DNA of 64,000 nucleotides, from positions 76,846 to 140,845 of the forward strand of contig JAERST010000005.1 in the NCBI GenBank assembly GCA_016845365.1, given 5' to 3'. Under the pieces are notes generated by a model. The model ran no database searches, was not told the DNA's origin, and saw nothing but the letters and a program-made list of their open reading frames with translations. The position numbers and the translations under genes are program-made. Source of the DNA: Methanobacteriota archaeon (lineage in GTDB: Archaea > Thermoplasmatota > Poseidoniia > Poseidoniales > Thalassarchaeaceae). Below are positions 11,287 to 19,943 of the stretch, piece after piece (the stretch's first letter is position 1; the number at the start of each line of letters is the position of its first letter).

Positions 11287-11394
11287 GTCGCTGATTGATT
11301 ATGGCGCCCTTTGGGCTGCCATGGCTGAGTCGACCCTCGGTATCGGGGGTCGCTCAGCCGCACCTTGAAGACCCCGAGGCGACCGCCTCGCAAC

Positions 11395-12660
11395 ATGGAC
11401 GCTGGTGAGCGCTACACTGTGGCAGACCTCTCGCTTGGGGAAGCGGGAGGTCTGAAGGTTGCATGGGCGCGAAGCAGAATGCCCGCTCTCGCTGCATTGC
11501 GCGCCCAGGCTGAGAAAGATCAGCCACTCGCCGGTCAGCGAGTGGCTGGTTGCCTGCACGTCACCAAAGAGACTGCAGTGCTAATCGAGACGATTGAAGC
11601 AGCCGGTGCAGAAGTATCCTGGTCCGGCTGCAATCCTCTCTCGACCCAAGATGACGTGGCCGCTTGGCTAGCCTCAGAAGGCTACAGCGTCCACGCCTGG
11701 TACGGTCAGAATAACGATGAATTCTACGAATCCATCGACCGTACCCTCGAATTCAAGCCGACTCTTACCCTCGATGATGGAGCCGACCTAATCTACCGCG
11801 TTCACGCGCAGTACCCTGAACTCGCCGAGGGAGTCATCGGCGGAACCGAGGAGACGACGACGGGTGTTCATCGCCTGCGAGCGATGGGCGAAGCAGGCGA
11901 GTTGCGATACCCAGTCATCGCAGTAAATGACGCATCAACCAAGTGGGATTTCGACAATGTCCACGGAACGGGCCAATCCACCCTTGACGGAATCATCCGC
12001 GCGACGAGCGTTTTGCTGGCTGGCAAGACCTTCGTCGTCGCCGGCTACGGTCACTGCGGAAAGGGACTGGCAAATCGCGCCCGTGGAATGGGGGCCAATG
12101 TCGTCGTCACCGAGGTCGACCCGCTGGCCGCACTCAAGGCGGTGATGGACGGATTCCGTGTCATGCAAATGGATGACGCGGCTGCTATCGGCGACATCTT
12201 CTGTACCGCGACCGGGATGAAGGATGTCATCATCGGTCGCCACTTCGATTCGATGAAGGAAGGCGCAATCGTCTGCAATACTGGGCATTACGATTGCGAA
12301 ATCAACATCGACGACCTCGAGCAGCGCGCAGAGGAAATCTACACCATTCGCGAGAATAACGAGGCATTCGTGTTGGCAGACGGCCGCACAATCCACCTTC
12401 TCGCGCGCGGCCGTCTAGTCAATCTCGCAGCCGCCGAAGGACACCCAAGCGAAGTCATGGACATGTCCTTCGCAAACCAATTCCTCGCACTCTGCCGACT
12501 CGCGGCAGAAGGCGAGTCCTACGATGATGTCGTCTACGATATCAGCCCCGAGCAGGACCGCGAATTAGCAGCCCTCAAGCTCGAGGCTGAAGGGGTCAAC
12601 ATCGACACTCTCACGGCCGAGCAACTCGCCTATCTCAACGATTACTCGGCCGGCACATGA
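11395..12660 (+). CDS. ahcY: Adenosylhomocysteinase (SAH hydrolase)
   Basis: GGLKVAWARSRMPALAALR, GCLHVTKETAVLIETI, VAGYGHCGKGLANRARGMGANVVVTEVDP, VCNTGHYDCEI. Confidence 0.96.
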   Translation: MDAGERYTVADLSLGEAGGLKVAWARSRMPALAALRAQAEKDQPLAGQRVAGCLHVTKETAVLIETIEAAGAEVSWSGCNPLSTQDDVAAWLASEGYSVHAWYGQNNDEFYESIDRTLEFKPTLTLDDGADLIYRVHAQYPELAEGVIGGTEETTTGVHRLRAMGEAGELRYPVIAVNDASTKWDFDNVHGTGQSTLDGIIRATSVLLAGKTFVVAGYGHCGKGLANRARGMGANVVVTEVDPLAALKAVMDGFRVMQMDDAAAIGDIFCTATGMKDVIIGRHFDSMKEGAIVCNTGHYDCEINIDDLEQRAEEIYTIRENNEAFVLADGRTIHLLARGRLVNLAAAEGHPSEVMDMSFANQFLALCRLAAEGESYDDVVYDISPEQDRELAALKLEAEGVNIDTLTAEQLAYLNDYSAGT

Positions 12661-12714
12661 GCCGCCCAAAGTAACCGGCAGAACTCGCCCCTCGAACTCG
12701 CCCTGCGAATCCGC

Positions 12715-13797
12715 TCAATCCTCGAGTTCATCCGACTCAAGTGGCTCATCGGATTCCTCAACCTCGGCTGAGGAATCATCCCCAGAACCCCACCACGAAT
12801 CATCACCAACATCAAAGAAATCAGGCAATTCAGGCTTCCACCTTCTCTGAATTTTCTCATCCGCGTCAACAATCCGCAAGTGACGCTCCCGAAATCCTTC
12901 GGGACGCTTCCCAACAAGATGCTCGTACAATTTGCTGCCGCGGATGCCATCAGGCACACACACCTTCCCAGCAGTCGCTTCCACGTCGAGCGCGCGGTCG
13001 AGGTCCAGGGCGTGTCTATTGAGCGTGTGTAAGAGGCCAGCACCCATTCGCGAGACCCCCATGAAAAGGCCCAGAATAAGCAGGAAAACTAGGATGAATC
13101 CGTATTGCGTTTGACCGAGAAGTTGCATCGCAACGGTGCCGATTAGGAATACGATTGGAGCGACAAAAGTAAACAAGAAAAACGTCTCAGAAAGCGGTTT
13201 TCGTCCTTTCATCCGGTCAATAATTTCCCATCTCGGATGCTTCGGATTTTGTGGTCGAAAGACTTCATCCTTCTCCATTTTCGCAGCCTTCGAAACCATC
13301 TTTCGAACTTGATCCATCTTCACCAATTGACGGCTATCGGGAGAATCCATCCCGTCGCTAAACAAGACTTCGAGAAGCTCACCCGCCTCCGTGTACATCC
13401 CGAGTCGCACAAGAATCGCGATCTGCTCCACCACGGGCGTCACCTCGTTTGGCTCGATACGCCTGCGCTCCTGCCACCACTGCAAGGCTTCCTCGAGCAT
13501 GCCTAAGTGGTCCACGAGGAGGATTCCGCCGAGAATCCATGCATCGCTATCGTCGGGTTCGAGTTGTATGACGCGGCGCAGCGCCCCGAGCGCGGTCGCG
13601 GCCTGCGCCAGCGTCGGCATATCCTGTTGCCCGCGTCTTGCGGGGGGGAGGGTCATGCGGGCGACCATCTTCCAGGCTGCTGCGTGGTCGGGCTCGATTT
13701 GGGTGATTTCTTTGGCGAGTTGGAGTGCTTCTTCGCGCTCTCCGGCTTGTTCGTGCTCGAGCACGTCGACCCAGAGCGTCTGCGCGCTGCTCGCCAT
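12715..13797 (-). CDS. TPR-repeat membrane protein
   Basis: TPR-like helices (EEALQLAKEITQIEPDHAAAWKMVARM) followed by two TM segments (FLFTFVAPIVFLIGTVAM, GFILVFLLILGLFMGV). Confidence 0.8.
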   Translation of the reverse strand: MASSAQTLWVDVLEHEQAGEREEALQLAKEITQIEPDHAAAWKMVARMTLPPARRGQQDMPTLAQAATALGALRRVIQLEPDDSDAWILGGILLVDHLGMLEEALQWWQERRRIEPNEVTPVVEQIAILVRLGMYTEAGELLEVLFSDGMDSPDSRQLVKMDQVRKMVSKAAKMEKDEVFRPQNPKHPRWEIIDRMKGRKPLSETFFLFTFVAPIVFLIGTVAMQLLGQTQYGFILVFLLILGLFMGVSRMGAGLLHTLNRHALDLDRALDVEATAGKVCVPDGIRGSKLYEHLVGKRPEGFRERHLRIVDADEKIQRRWKPELPDFFDVGDDSWWGSGDDSSAEVEESDEPLESDELED

Positions 13798-13844
13798 GGG
13801 CTTCGCTCAAGCGCGGTGGGGATGAATGCTGGGGTTGGAGTGGT

Positions 13845-13951
13845 TCAGCGTCGGCCGCTGCTGAGGTTTAGCGTCGGCCTCTGGCGAGGTTCAGCGTCGG
13901 CCGCTGCTGAGGTTCATCGTCGGCCGCTGATGTGACTCAACGTCGGCCGCT
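13845..13951. repeat. 23-bp tandem repeat, 5 copies, last copy covering the stop codon of the Gar1-like gene
   Basis: TCAGCGTCGGCCGCT-type units start at 13845, 13868, 13891, 13914, 13937 (exact 23-bp period). Confidence 0.95.
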
Positions 13952-14995
13952 GCCGCGGCCTGGGCGATTGCGGCTTGGGCCGCCCCTTCCGGGTCCTCTG
14001 AATCCTGGTCGGCGCGGCTTGCTGCCGCTGCCGGGTGACCTGCCTCGGCCGGGTCCGTCGCGTGGACCTGAGGTTCGTGGTCCACGGCGGTCTCCGCCGC
14101 GGTCAGAGCCTCGGTTTCCTCCGCGGGAATCCCTGCGGTCGCCTCCGTATGAACCGCCTCGGCCACCTCCACGGTTGCCTCCACGGTTGTCTGAGCGTGA
14201 GTCTCTGCGATCACCGCCGCGTGAGTCTCTGCGGTCACCGCCGCGGTTTCCACCGCCACCACGTCCTCCGCCACCGCTCGGGCGGCTGGCTTGGCAACGG
14301 TTGCACTTGTCGCGGAAAGCGAAGTTGTTATTCTTGCACTTGGGGCAATCCCAATCTCCATCGCGGCCGCCTTTGTTATCGCGGCTGCCGCGGTTATCGC
14401 GGCGGTCTCCACCTCGATTATCACGACCGCCGCGGTCATTACGTCGGTCGTATCCACGGTCATCGCGGCGCTGGAATCGGCCTTCGCTGCGCTGGCCTCC
14501 GCGGCCTCCGCTGCTTCCGGCACCTTCTGGGCGGTCTGCCTCACAGCGATTGCATTTATCGCGGAAGGCGAAATTATTGTTCTTGCACTTTGGGCAATCC
14601 CAATCGCCGCCGCGGTTGCCGCCGCGATTATCACGGCCTCCTCGGTCATTGCGGCGGTCGAATCCACGACCACCGTCGCGACCTCTTCCACCATCGCGTC
14701 CGCGACGGTCATCGCGGCGGTCGTAGCGGCCACGCCCGCGGTCTGAGCGTTCGCGCCGCTCCCGCGGCGCGATCTCAACTGGAGAACCGACCGCGCTCGA
14801 AGCATCGATATCTTCAGCCAATGGATGAATGTGAATCAGAGCGCGGTCGACGGCGCCAATCACCGTATTCACGCGACCAATCGGCTTGCCGCCAACGATT
14901 CGAAGTGTGGCACCGAGCCTAGGCGCCTTCCCCTCGAAGGCGATCATCAGACCGCCCTCGTAGGACTCCTTCTCGACCGTCCCGGAGAAGCTCAT
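13937..14995 (-). CDS. Gar1-like H/ACA RNP protein fused to two RanBP2-type zinc fingers and RGG-rich tracts
   Basis: N-term [35 protein letters not shown] (Gar1-like beta barrel); two copies of [21 protein letters not shown]; extensive RGG/RGGDRR tail. Confidence 0.85.
   Translation of the reverse strand: MSFSGTVEKESYEGGLMIAFEGKAPRLGATLRIVGGKPIGRVNTVIGAVDRALIHIHPLAEDIDASSAVGSPVEIAPRERRERSDRGRGRYDRRDDRRGRDGGRGRDGGRGFDRRNDRGGRDNRGGNRGGDWDCPKCKNNNFAFRDKCNRCEADRPEGAGSSGGRGGQRSEGRFQRRDDRGYDRRNDRGGRDNRGGDRRDNRGSRDNKGGRDGDWDCPKCKNNNFAFRDKCNRCQASRPSGGGGRGGGGNRGGDRRDSRGGDRRDSRSDNRGGNRGGGRGGSYGGDRRDSRGGNRGSDRGGDRRGPRTSGPRDGPGRGRSPGSGSKPRRPGFRGPGRGGPSRNRPGRGSGRR
14285..14366 (-). other. RanBP2-type zinc finger, second copy (within Gar1-like CDS)
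   Basis: [29 protein letters not shown]-x-C-x2-C-x3-N-x6-C-x2-C pattern. Confidence 0.85.
14529..14607 (-). other. RanBP2-type zinc finger, first copy (within Gar1-like CDS)
   Basis: [28 protein letters not shown]. Confidence 0.85.
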
Positions 14996-14999
14996 GGCC

Positions 15000-17003
15000 T
15001 CAGTCGCGTCGGCCCGAGTATATGAGTGCGGCAGATGCTGCGAGAATCAACCCCGGAAGCCCCATCGCTGGTAATCCGGACGTTGGTTCCGTGGGCGGCT
15101 CGGGCTCCGGCTCGGGTTCAACGAAGAGATGTGAATTGTTGACACTCCTCTGCTGACTTGTACAAACGCCAGATTCGTCGCAACCATGAACCATTATCTC
15201 GTGAACACCCTCTGCCCAGAAGGAGAAATCGATAGCGGGTGTGGACCAAGTATTGCCAGTGACACTCACTTCCCCAAGAGCCACCCCATCGATTAGCAAA
15301 GTGAAGGTAACAGCCTCACCATCTGGGTCGGAAAATTGTCCACTCATCGACCAAGAATTACCGTCCCATCCTTCACTATTCACGACAATCGATGGAGGCT
15401 GACTGGATTTCTTCACATTAAGAGAAACTGAATCCGAGGAGTGCCGAACACCAACACCTTCGACATCTAGCATGAACCAAACATCTCCTGGTATCATCGA
15501 TGTGGAAACCGCCTCAATTGTTGTCTCAGATTGGCCGATATCGAATGGACCGCTTATTTCGAAACCTCCACCCTCCAGTAGAGGCTGACTCATCTTGACC
15601 GTTACCTCGAGGTCCCCCCAACCCTCATTTGGTGTAATTGTCAATGAGTGAGGGTCCAGAAGTTCCAGCGATGATGTACTCACAGTGAATGGAACTCCAA
15701 TCTCCCAGGAACGAACCCCAGAGGATTGGTTCGCTGAATCAATCGCTTCACAGGTGAAGACATTGACGCTTCCATCGTTGGGAACCTGAACCTGCAAAAT
15801 ATTCCACTCCAATTCGATTTCACCGTCACCATCATGGCACTCAATATCCAATGAAGCGACTCCCGCCTCATCGCTAAACCAGCTTGAGAGTTCATCCCAA
15901 TCTGCCACCTTGTGCAATCCACCACCGAGTGCTGCGAAGCGCACACCTTGGTCCGGAGCATCCTCCGTCCACACAGGCGGCTCATCAACAGGAATCGGCG
16001 CGGTGGTGAAATCTGCAAACAAATCCTCACCCACCGGCCATTGTGGCATGTCTGGATAGAATGAGTAGGTCAAACTTCCATCCTCATTCTCTTGAATCGC
16101 GTAACTGCTCGAGCCATCACCGACACAGCTACCTCGCAATGGTGCACTGCCAGCATAATCTCCCATTGCCGCCTCGACATCTCGACCCTCGCATTCCTCC
16201 CACATGTCGAGGCGCAGCCCATCGGTTTGAGGGAATTGAATGTGGTATTCAACCTCTGACATATTCGAAGCATTGAATGCGACCGTGAACTGACTTGGGT
16301 CATCCACATTCGAGATCGTCAGCGTCGCATTCAACCAAAGCATCATGCGGCACTCATCCACCCCTGCAGAAGCATCGATATCGGTATCACAATCCCTCGC
16401 AGAATCGGGAGAAACCGGCACTTCGACGCAATCGCTACTGCTGCCGAAGCCAGAGCAATCACGGATTTCTGAATGGCGAGGCGGGACGAGGTTCCACTCC
16501 TCTACAAGCACCTCGTCCTCGGTCCAACTGACGTTTTTCCAATCGGTTCCTTCTCCCCCCCTGTGAGGGCTGCCGTCGCGCAGGGCTAGTCGGGTTAGGG
16601 TGTGTTGAACGCACTCTGAGGCAATTGCTCTAACTCCCTCTCTCTCATCTGTGGAAATCCATCCATCGTCGCCACTGGGATATACCGCTGCAACATATTC
16701 GTCCAGACTCTGTCGCACCGCATCGGCTAAACTCGCGTTAACCCAGACTACCGCCTCAACTTGTGCTGAATTCCAATCGTTTGCGATTTCTATGTCGAAG
16801 ATTGCCTTCGAGTATTCGAACATGTCTTCGAAGGTGATCGAGCTGCATTGTTCTTCGAGCGTCGGTCCGTCGCCGCCGAGTTGTTCACGACGCTCGTCAA
16901 ATTCCTGTAATTGATAGTCGGGTGCGCTCATTGGAACCCACGATGTGACCATCGCGAACATGGTGAGGAGGGCTGCGAAGCGGAGCGCATCGTCGCGACT
17001 CAT
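15000..17003 (-). CDS. Secreted surface protein with C-terminal sorting-like tripartite tail
   Basis: N-terminal signal ([22 protein letters not shown]); [38 protein letters not shown] tail. Confidence 0.8.
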   Translation of the reverse strand: MSRDDALRFAALLTMFAMVTSWVPMSAPDYQLQEFDERREQLGGDGPTLEEQCSSITFEDMFEYSKAIFDIEIANDWNSAQVEAVVWVNASLADAVRQSLDEYVAAVYPSGDDGWISTDEREGVRAIASECVQHTLTRLALRDGSPHRGGEGTDWKNVSWTEDEVLVEEWNLVPPRHSEIRDCSGFGSSSDCVEVPVSPDSARDCDTDIDASAGVDECRMMLWLNATLTISNVDDPSQFTVAFNASNMSEVEYHIQFPQTDGLRLDMWEECEGRDVEAAMGDYAGSAPLRGSCVGDGSSSYAIQENEDGSLTYSFYPDMPQWPVGEDLFADFTTAPIPVDEPPVWTEDAPDQGVRFAALGGGLHKVADWDELSSWFSDEAGVASLDIECHDGDGEIELEWNILQVQVPNDGSVNVFTCEAIDSANQSSGVRSWEIGVPFTVSTSSLELLDPHSLTITPNEGWGDLEVTVKMSQPLLEGGGFEISGPFDIGQSETTIEAVSTSMIPGDVWFMLDVEGVGVRHSSDSVSLNVKKSSQPPSIVVNSEGWDGNSWSMSGQFSDPDGEAVTFTLLIDGVALGEVSVTGNTWSTPAIDFSFWAEGVHEIMVHGCDESGVCTSQQRSVNNSHLFVEPEPEPEPPTEPTSGLPAMGLPGLILAASAALIYSGRRD

Positions 17004-17125
17004 GCAATTTGACGGGTGCTCCGCGCACGATATGGATATCGGCTAGTGGATTTGCTAAGTATTGAGGTACGATTTTTGGTGGTTTTGAGACCAGTTGTCG
17101 GGCTGCAGTACTGCGATTAAAGACA

Positions 17126-17152
17126 AGTTTAGGGCGACCTAAACTATATATC
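17126..17152 (+). promoter_or_regulatory. Perfect 8-bp inverted repeat AGTTTAGG-GCGA-CCTAAACT abutting a TATA-like element (TATATATC) upstream of the PhnD-like gene
   Basis: IR arms 17126-17133 and 17138-17145; TATATA 17145-17150; CDS starts 17214. Confidence 0.7.
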
Positions 17153-17213
17153 ACAATGGTCGGTCGCGCGCCTCGTCGAACACGTAACGACAACACACAT
17201 TGGAAGTGACAAA

Positions 17214-18200
17214 ATGAGAACGAATGCGTTGATGAATGCTCTGTTAGCGGCTCTATTACTGAGTGCTGGTATGGCCGGATGCCTTGAATCGAAAGAAGAA
17301 GATGAGAAGGTGATCCGAATCGCTTTCAAGACTCAAGATGATTACGAAGATCCTGCGGCAAATCCGCAGACCCTTGCTGACTTCATCGCGGCTCAATCGG
17401 GCTACGAAGTCGAACTATACCCAATTACCTCAGACATCGCTGCAATCGAGGCTCTTCGCTTCGGTCACGCCGATATCGCATCCCTCGACGGAGGCGCTGC
17501 GTGGATTGCTTGGAAGCAACACGGACTTGAGGCAATCCTCGCTGACCAGAAGAGCGACGGAACCACTTACTATACCGCTCAGGCATGGGTCCTCGCAGAC
17601 TCAGAAATTCAGTCCCTCGAGGACCTTGAAGGTAAGGATTCCTGCCACACCGGCTGGCTGAAGTCAGCTGGAATGTTGATGCCGATGGGTTACATGATCA
17701 ACAACGGCATCGTTGAAGTCAGCGGAGATGCTGACGACATCGCCTCTCTACGAACCACAATCGAGGATCACTTCGGTAATGCCTCGATTCCTGAGAAGGG
17801 CGACCTCTACTACAGCTACAGCGGTGCCTTCCGCTGCATGACCGAGGGAGTGGGCGATGTCGCATTCGGTAAGTCAACCTCCTACGAAGACCACTGCGAG
17901 GGTAATGATTGGTGCCTCGAGCGAGACCAGTACCGTCCACTCGAGCCTGCTTTTGGACAGGTCCCAAGCCACCCAGTGATGGTCAATACTGAGACCACGA
18001 GCCAAGAGAAGATCGACGTGATTGTTGAGGCATTCCTCGCATTGAATTCTGAGGAGGGTGGATTGGAGATTCTTGACGGAGTCCTCAACACTCCTGGAAT
18101 TTCACAGGTCACATCTGAGGAGCACCTTGGCTCGTACAGCGATGCGATTGGAGCAATCCCGGGCATCGCAGCCTACTTCGATGAGAAGTACGACGAATGA
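17214..18200 (+). CDS. ABC transporter substrate-binding lipoprotein, PhnD/phosphonate-type
   Basis: Lipobox LLSAGMAGC; PhnD-like fold signatures (DIASLDGGAAWIAWKQHG, QVPSHPVMVNTETTSQEK); next to ATPase and permease. Confidence 0.85.
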   Translation: MRTNALMNALLAALLLSAGMAGCLESKEEDEKVIRIAFKTQDDYEDPAANPQTLADFIAAQSGYEVELYPITSDIAAIEALRFGHADIASLDGGAAWIAWKQHGLEAILADQKSDGTTYYTAQAWVLADSEIQSLEDLEGKDSCHTGWLKSAGMLMPMGYMINNGIVEVSGDADDIASLRTTIEDHFGNASIPEKGDLYYSYSGAFRCMTEGVGDVAFGKSTSYEDHCEGNDWCLERDQYRPLEPAFGQVPSHPVMVNTETTSQEKIDVIVEAFLALNSEEGGLEILDGVLNTPGISQVTSEEHLGSYSDAIGAIPGIAAYFDEKYDE

Positions 18201-18964
18201 GCATGGAGAGCACGGGCGGGGTATCGGTGGAAGACCCGAACCCCGTCCGTCTCCGCATGGTTGATGCTGCCATCGGCTTCGACCCCGAGCAACCTCTAAT
18301 CGAGGGCTTGAACCTCGAGGTCAGAGCCGGAGAAATCGTCGGCCTGACCGGCCGTTCAGGTATTGGTAAGACGACCCTGCTGCGCACTGCAGCTGGGCTC
18401 GTCAAGCCACTTTCCGGCTCGGTCGAATGCTGCTGTACTTCGACGACTCGAGCCGAGAAAGGGGCTATCGGTCTGATTCCGCAAAGGCTTGGCCTTGTGC
18501 AACATCAGACCGTTGGATACAACGTATTGATGGGCGCCCTGACCGAAGCGAGTTTCCTTCAGACCGCCTTGTCCTTGCCGAGCAAGCGAATGCGGGATGA
18601 AACGAGAGAGGTCATCGATGAGGTCGGCCTCGCCGACAAGACTCTCGAATCGGTCAACCGCTTATCTGGTGGGCAACAAAGGCGAGTGGCGATCGCGCGC
18701 GCGATGCTGCAAGAGCCGGACCTATTGCTTGCCGATGAATGTCTAGGAGAACTCGATGCTGAGACCGCGCGGGGTATCATCGAATTATTCCGCCACATGG
18801 CCGAAGACCACCGCATGGCGATTCTTCTCGTCGACCACAATCCAGTTCGTGCGCGAACCTTTTGCGACCGCGTCCTACAATTGCGTGGACGCCGCCTTAT
18901 CCCATTCGATGAGGATGAGGAGTCAAAAGCAACTCTGCCGTTAATCGAGGAGGTCGGTTCGTGA
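18197..18964 (+). CDS. ABC transporter ATP-binding protein, PhnC-like
   Basis: Walker A GRSGIGKTTLLR, signature LSGGQQRRVAIARAM, Walker B LLLADECLGELD; 4-bp overlap with upstream gene. Confidence 0.92.
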   Translation: MSMESTGGVSVEDPNPVRLRMVDAAIGFDPEQPLIEGLNLEVRAGEIVGLTGRSGIGKTTLLRTAAGLVKPLSGSVECCCTSTTRAEKGAIGLIPQRLGLVQHQTVGYNVLMGALTEASFLQTALSLPSKRMRDETREVIDEVGLADKTLESVNRLSGGQQRRVAIARAMLQEPDLLLADECLGELDAETARGIIELFRHMAEDHRMAILLVDHNPVRARTFCDRVLQLRGRRLIPFDEDEESKATLPLIEEVGS

Positions 18965-19887
18965 GCGAGTCTCGTCTGGCGAGCAGTCTTCGACTTCTCG
19001 CTCGCCGGCCCGTGCTTCGGGCCGGTGTCTTGATCGGAATCATCACCCTCCTCATCACTAATCATCTGCAGATTACTCTGTGGAAGTTGGTCGATGGATG
19101 GAGCAATCTCTTAGTGCTCGGTTCGGAGGCTCTCCCACCTGATTTCAGCGTCCTCACCGAGCGCGCCGGCTGGACCCATCCACCCTGCACCTTCGAGTCT
19201 GATTTTCTTTGTTCTCCAGCCGTCGTCGGCATGACTCAGACCATCGAGATTGCATTTTTGGCAACGGTTTTCGGGATGATTATCTCGCTTCCGCTCGCAG
19301 CGATGGCAGCCTCGAATTTGTCGCCTTACTGGCTCTCACAAACCACCCGCCAAATCCTCGCCGCCATGAGAGTCCTCCCCTCGCTCATCTGGGCGCTAAT
19401 ATTCGTCATAATAGTCGGAATCGGCCCTCTTGCGGGCGTCCTTGCGATGACGATGTACACCGTTGGATATCTCGGGAAACTGCAGTACGAGGCGCTTGAA
19501 GGGGTTAGCAAGGAGCCCCTCGAAGTAGCGCGCGCCATGGGCCTCCCGCGCTGGCAGGTGGCGCGCTTCTTCGCCATCCCTGAAGCGAGTAATGCCTTGC
19601 TCAGTCAGATGCTTTTCATGTTCGAGTACAATGTTCGTCACGGGTCGGTGATCGGACTCGTTGGAGCCGGTGGAATCGGCTGGTACATGAATCACTATCT
19701 CTCACCCTTCCAACTCTACGACAAAGTGCTCGCGCTCATCATCGTGATGTTTGTGGTCGTGGTTGCAATCGACCAGATTTCTCTGCGCGTGCGCCGCGGT
19801 TTTATCGACGATGTCAACGAATTGCGACGACCGCGCTGGCGTGATATTCTCATCAGCCGCGATCCGGTAAAGACCGATTCAAACTGA
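18961..19887 (+). CDS. ABC transporter permease, PhnE-like
   Basis: Multi-TM; EAA loop EALEGVSKEPLEVARAMGLPRWQVARFFAIPEA. Confidence 0.9.
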   Translation: MSESRLASSLRLLARRPVLRAGVLIGIITLLITNHLQITLWKLVDGWSNLLVLGSEALPPDFSVLTERAGWTHPPCTFESDFLCSPAVVGMTQTIEIAFLATVFGMIISLPLAAMAASNLSPYWLSQTTRQILAAMRVLPSLIWALIFVIIVGIGPLAGVLAMTMYTVGYLGKLQYEALEGVSKEPLEVARAMGLPRWQVARFFAIPEASNALLSQMLFMFEYNVRHGSVIGLVGAGGIGWYMNHYLSPFQLYDKVLALIIVMFVVVVAIDQISLRVRRGFIDDVNELRRPRWRDILISRDPVKTDSN

Positions 19888-19907
19888 TTCGGCGAACCAC
19901 GAATCTG

Positions 19908-19943
19908 GACTCGTCAGCCTCTGCGTCAAGACTCGTAAGCCTC
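19908..19943. repeat. 22-bp direct repeat (GACTCGT[C/A]AGCCTC) on both sides of the gpsA stop codon
   Basis: GACTCGTCAGCCTC at 19908 and GACTCGTAAGCCTC at 19930; stop TCA(-) at 19926-19928. Confidence 0.75.

Noticed and set aside
11360-11400. Possible bacterial SAH riboswitch (CCGAGGCG...GC...CAAC string before ahcY)
   Set aside because: The resemblance is superficial; the segment forms a simple CGAGGCG/CGCCTCG hairpin and lacks the multi-stem pseudoknot core, so only an unclassified leader is proposed
14000-14750. CRISPR-like periodic repeats
   Set aside because: Periodicity is due to RGG/RGGDRR codons and duplicated zinc fingers; no constant repeat/spacer lengths
13891-14805. Long Ala/Thr-rich ORF (304 aa, minus) and several Pro/Arg-rich plus-strand ORFs (13932-14726, 14035-14922, 14291-14746)
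   Set aside because: They overlap the Gar1-ZnF-RGG gene; the low-complexity, repetitive GC-rich RGG coding sequence opens spurious frames in all directions
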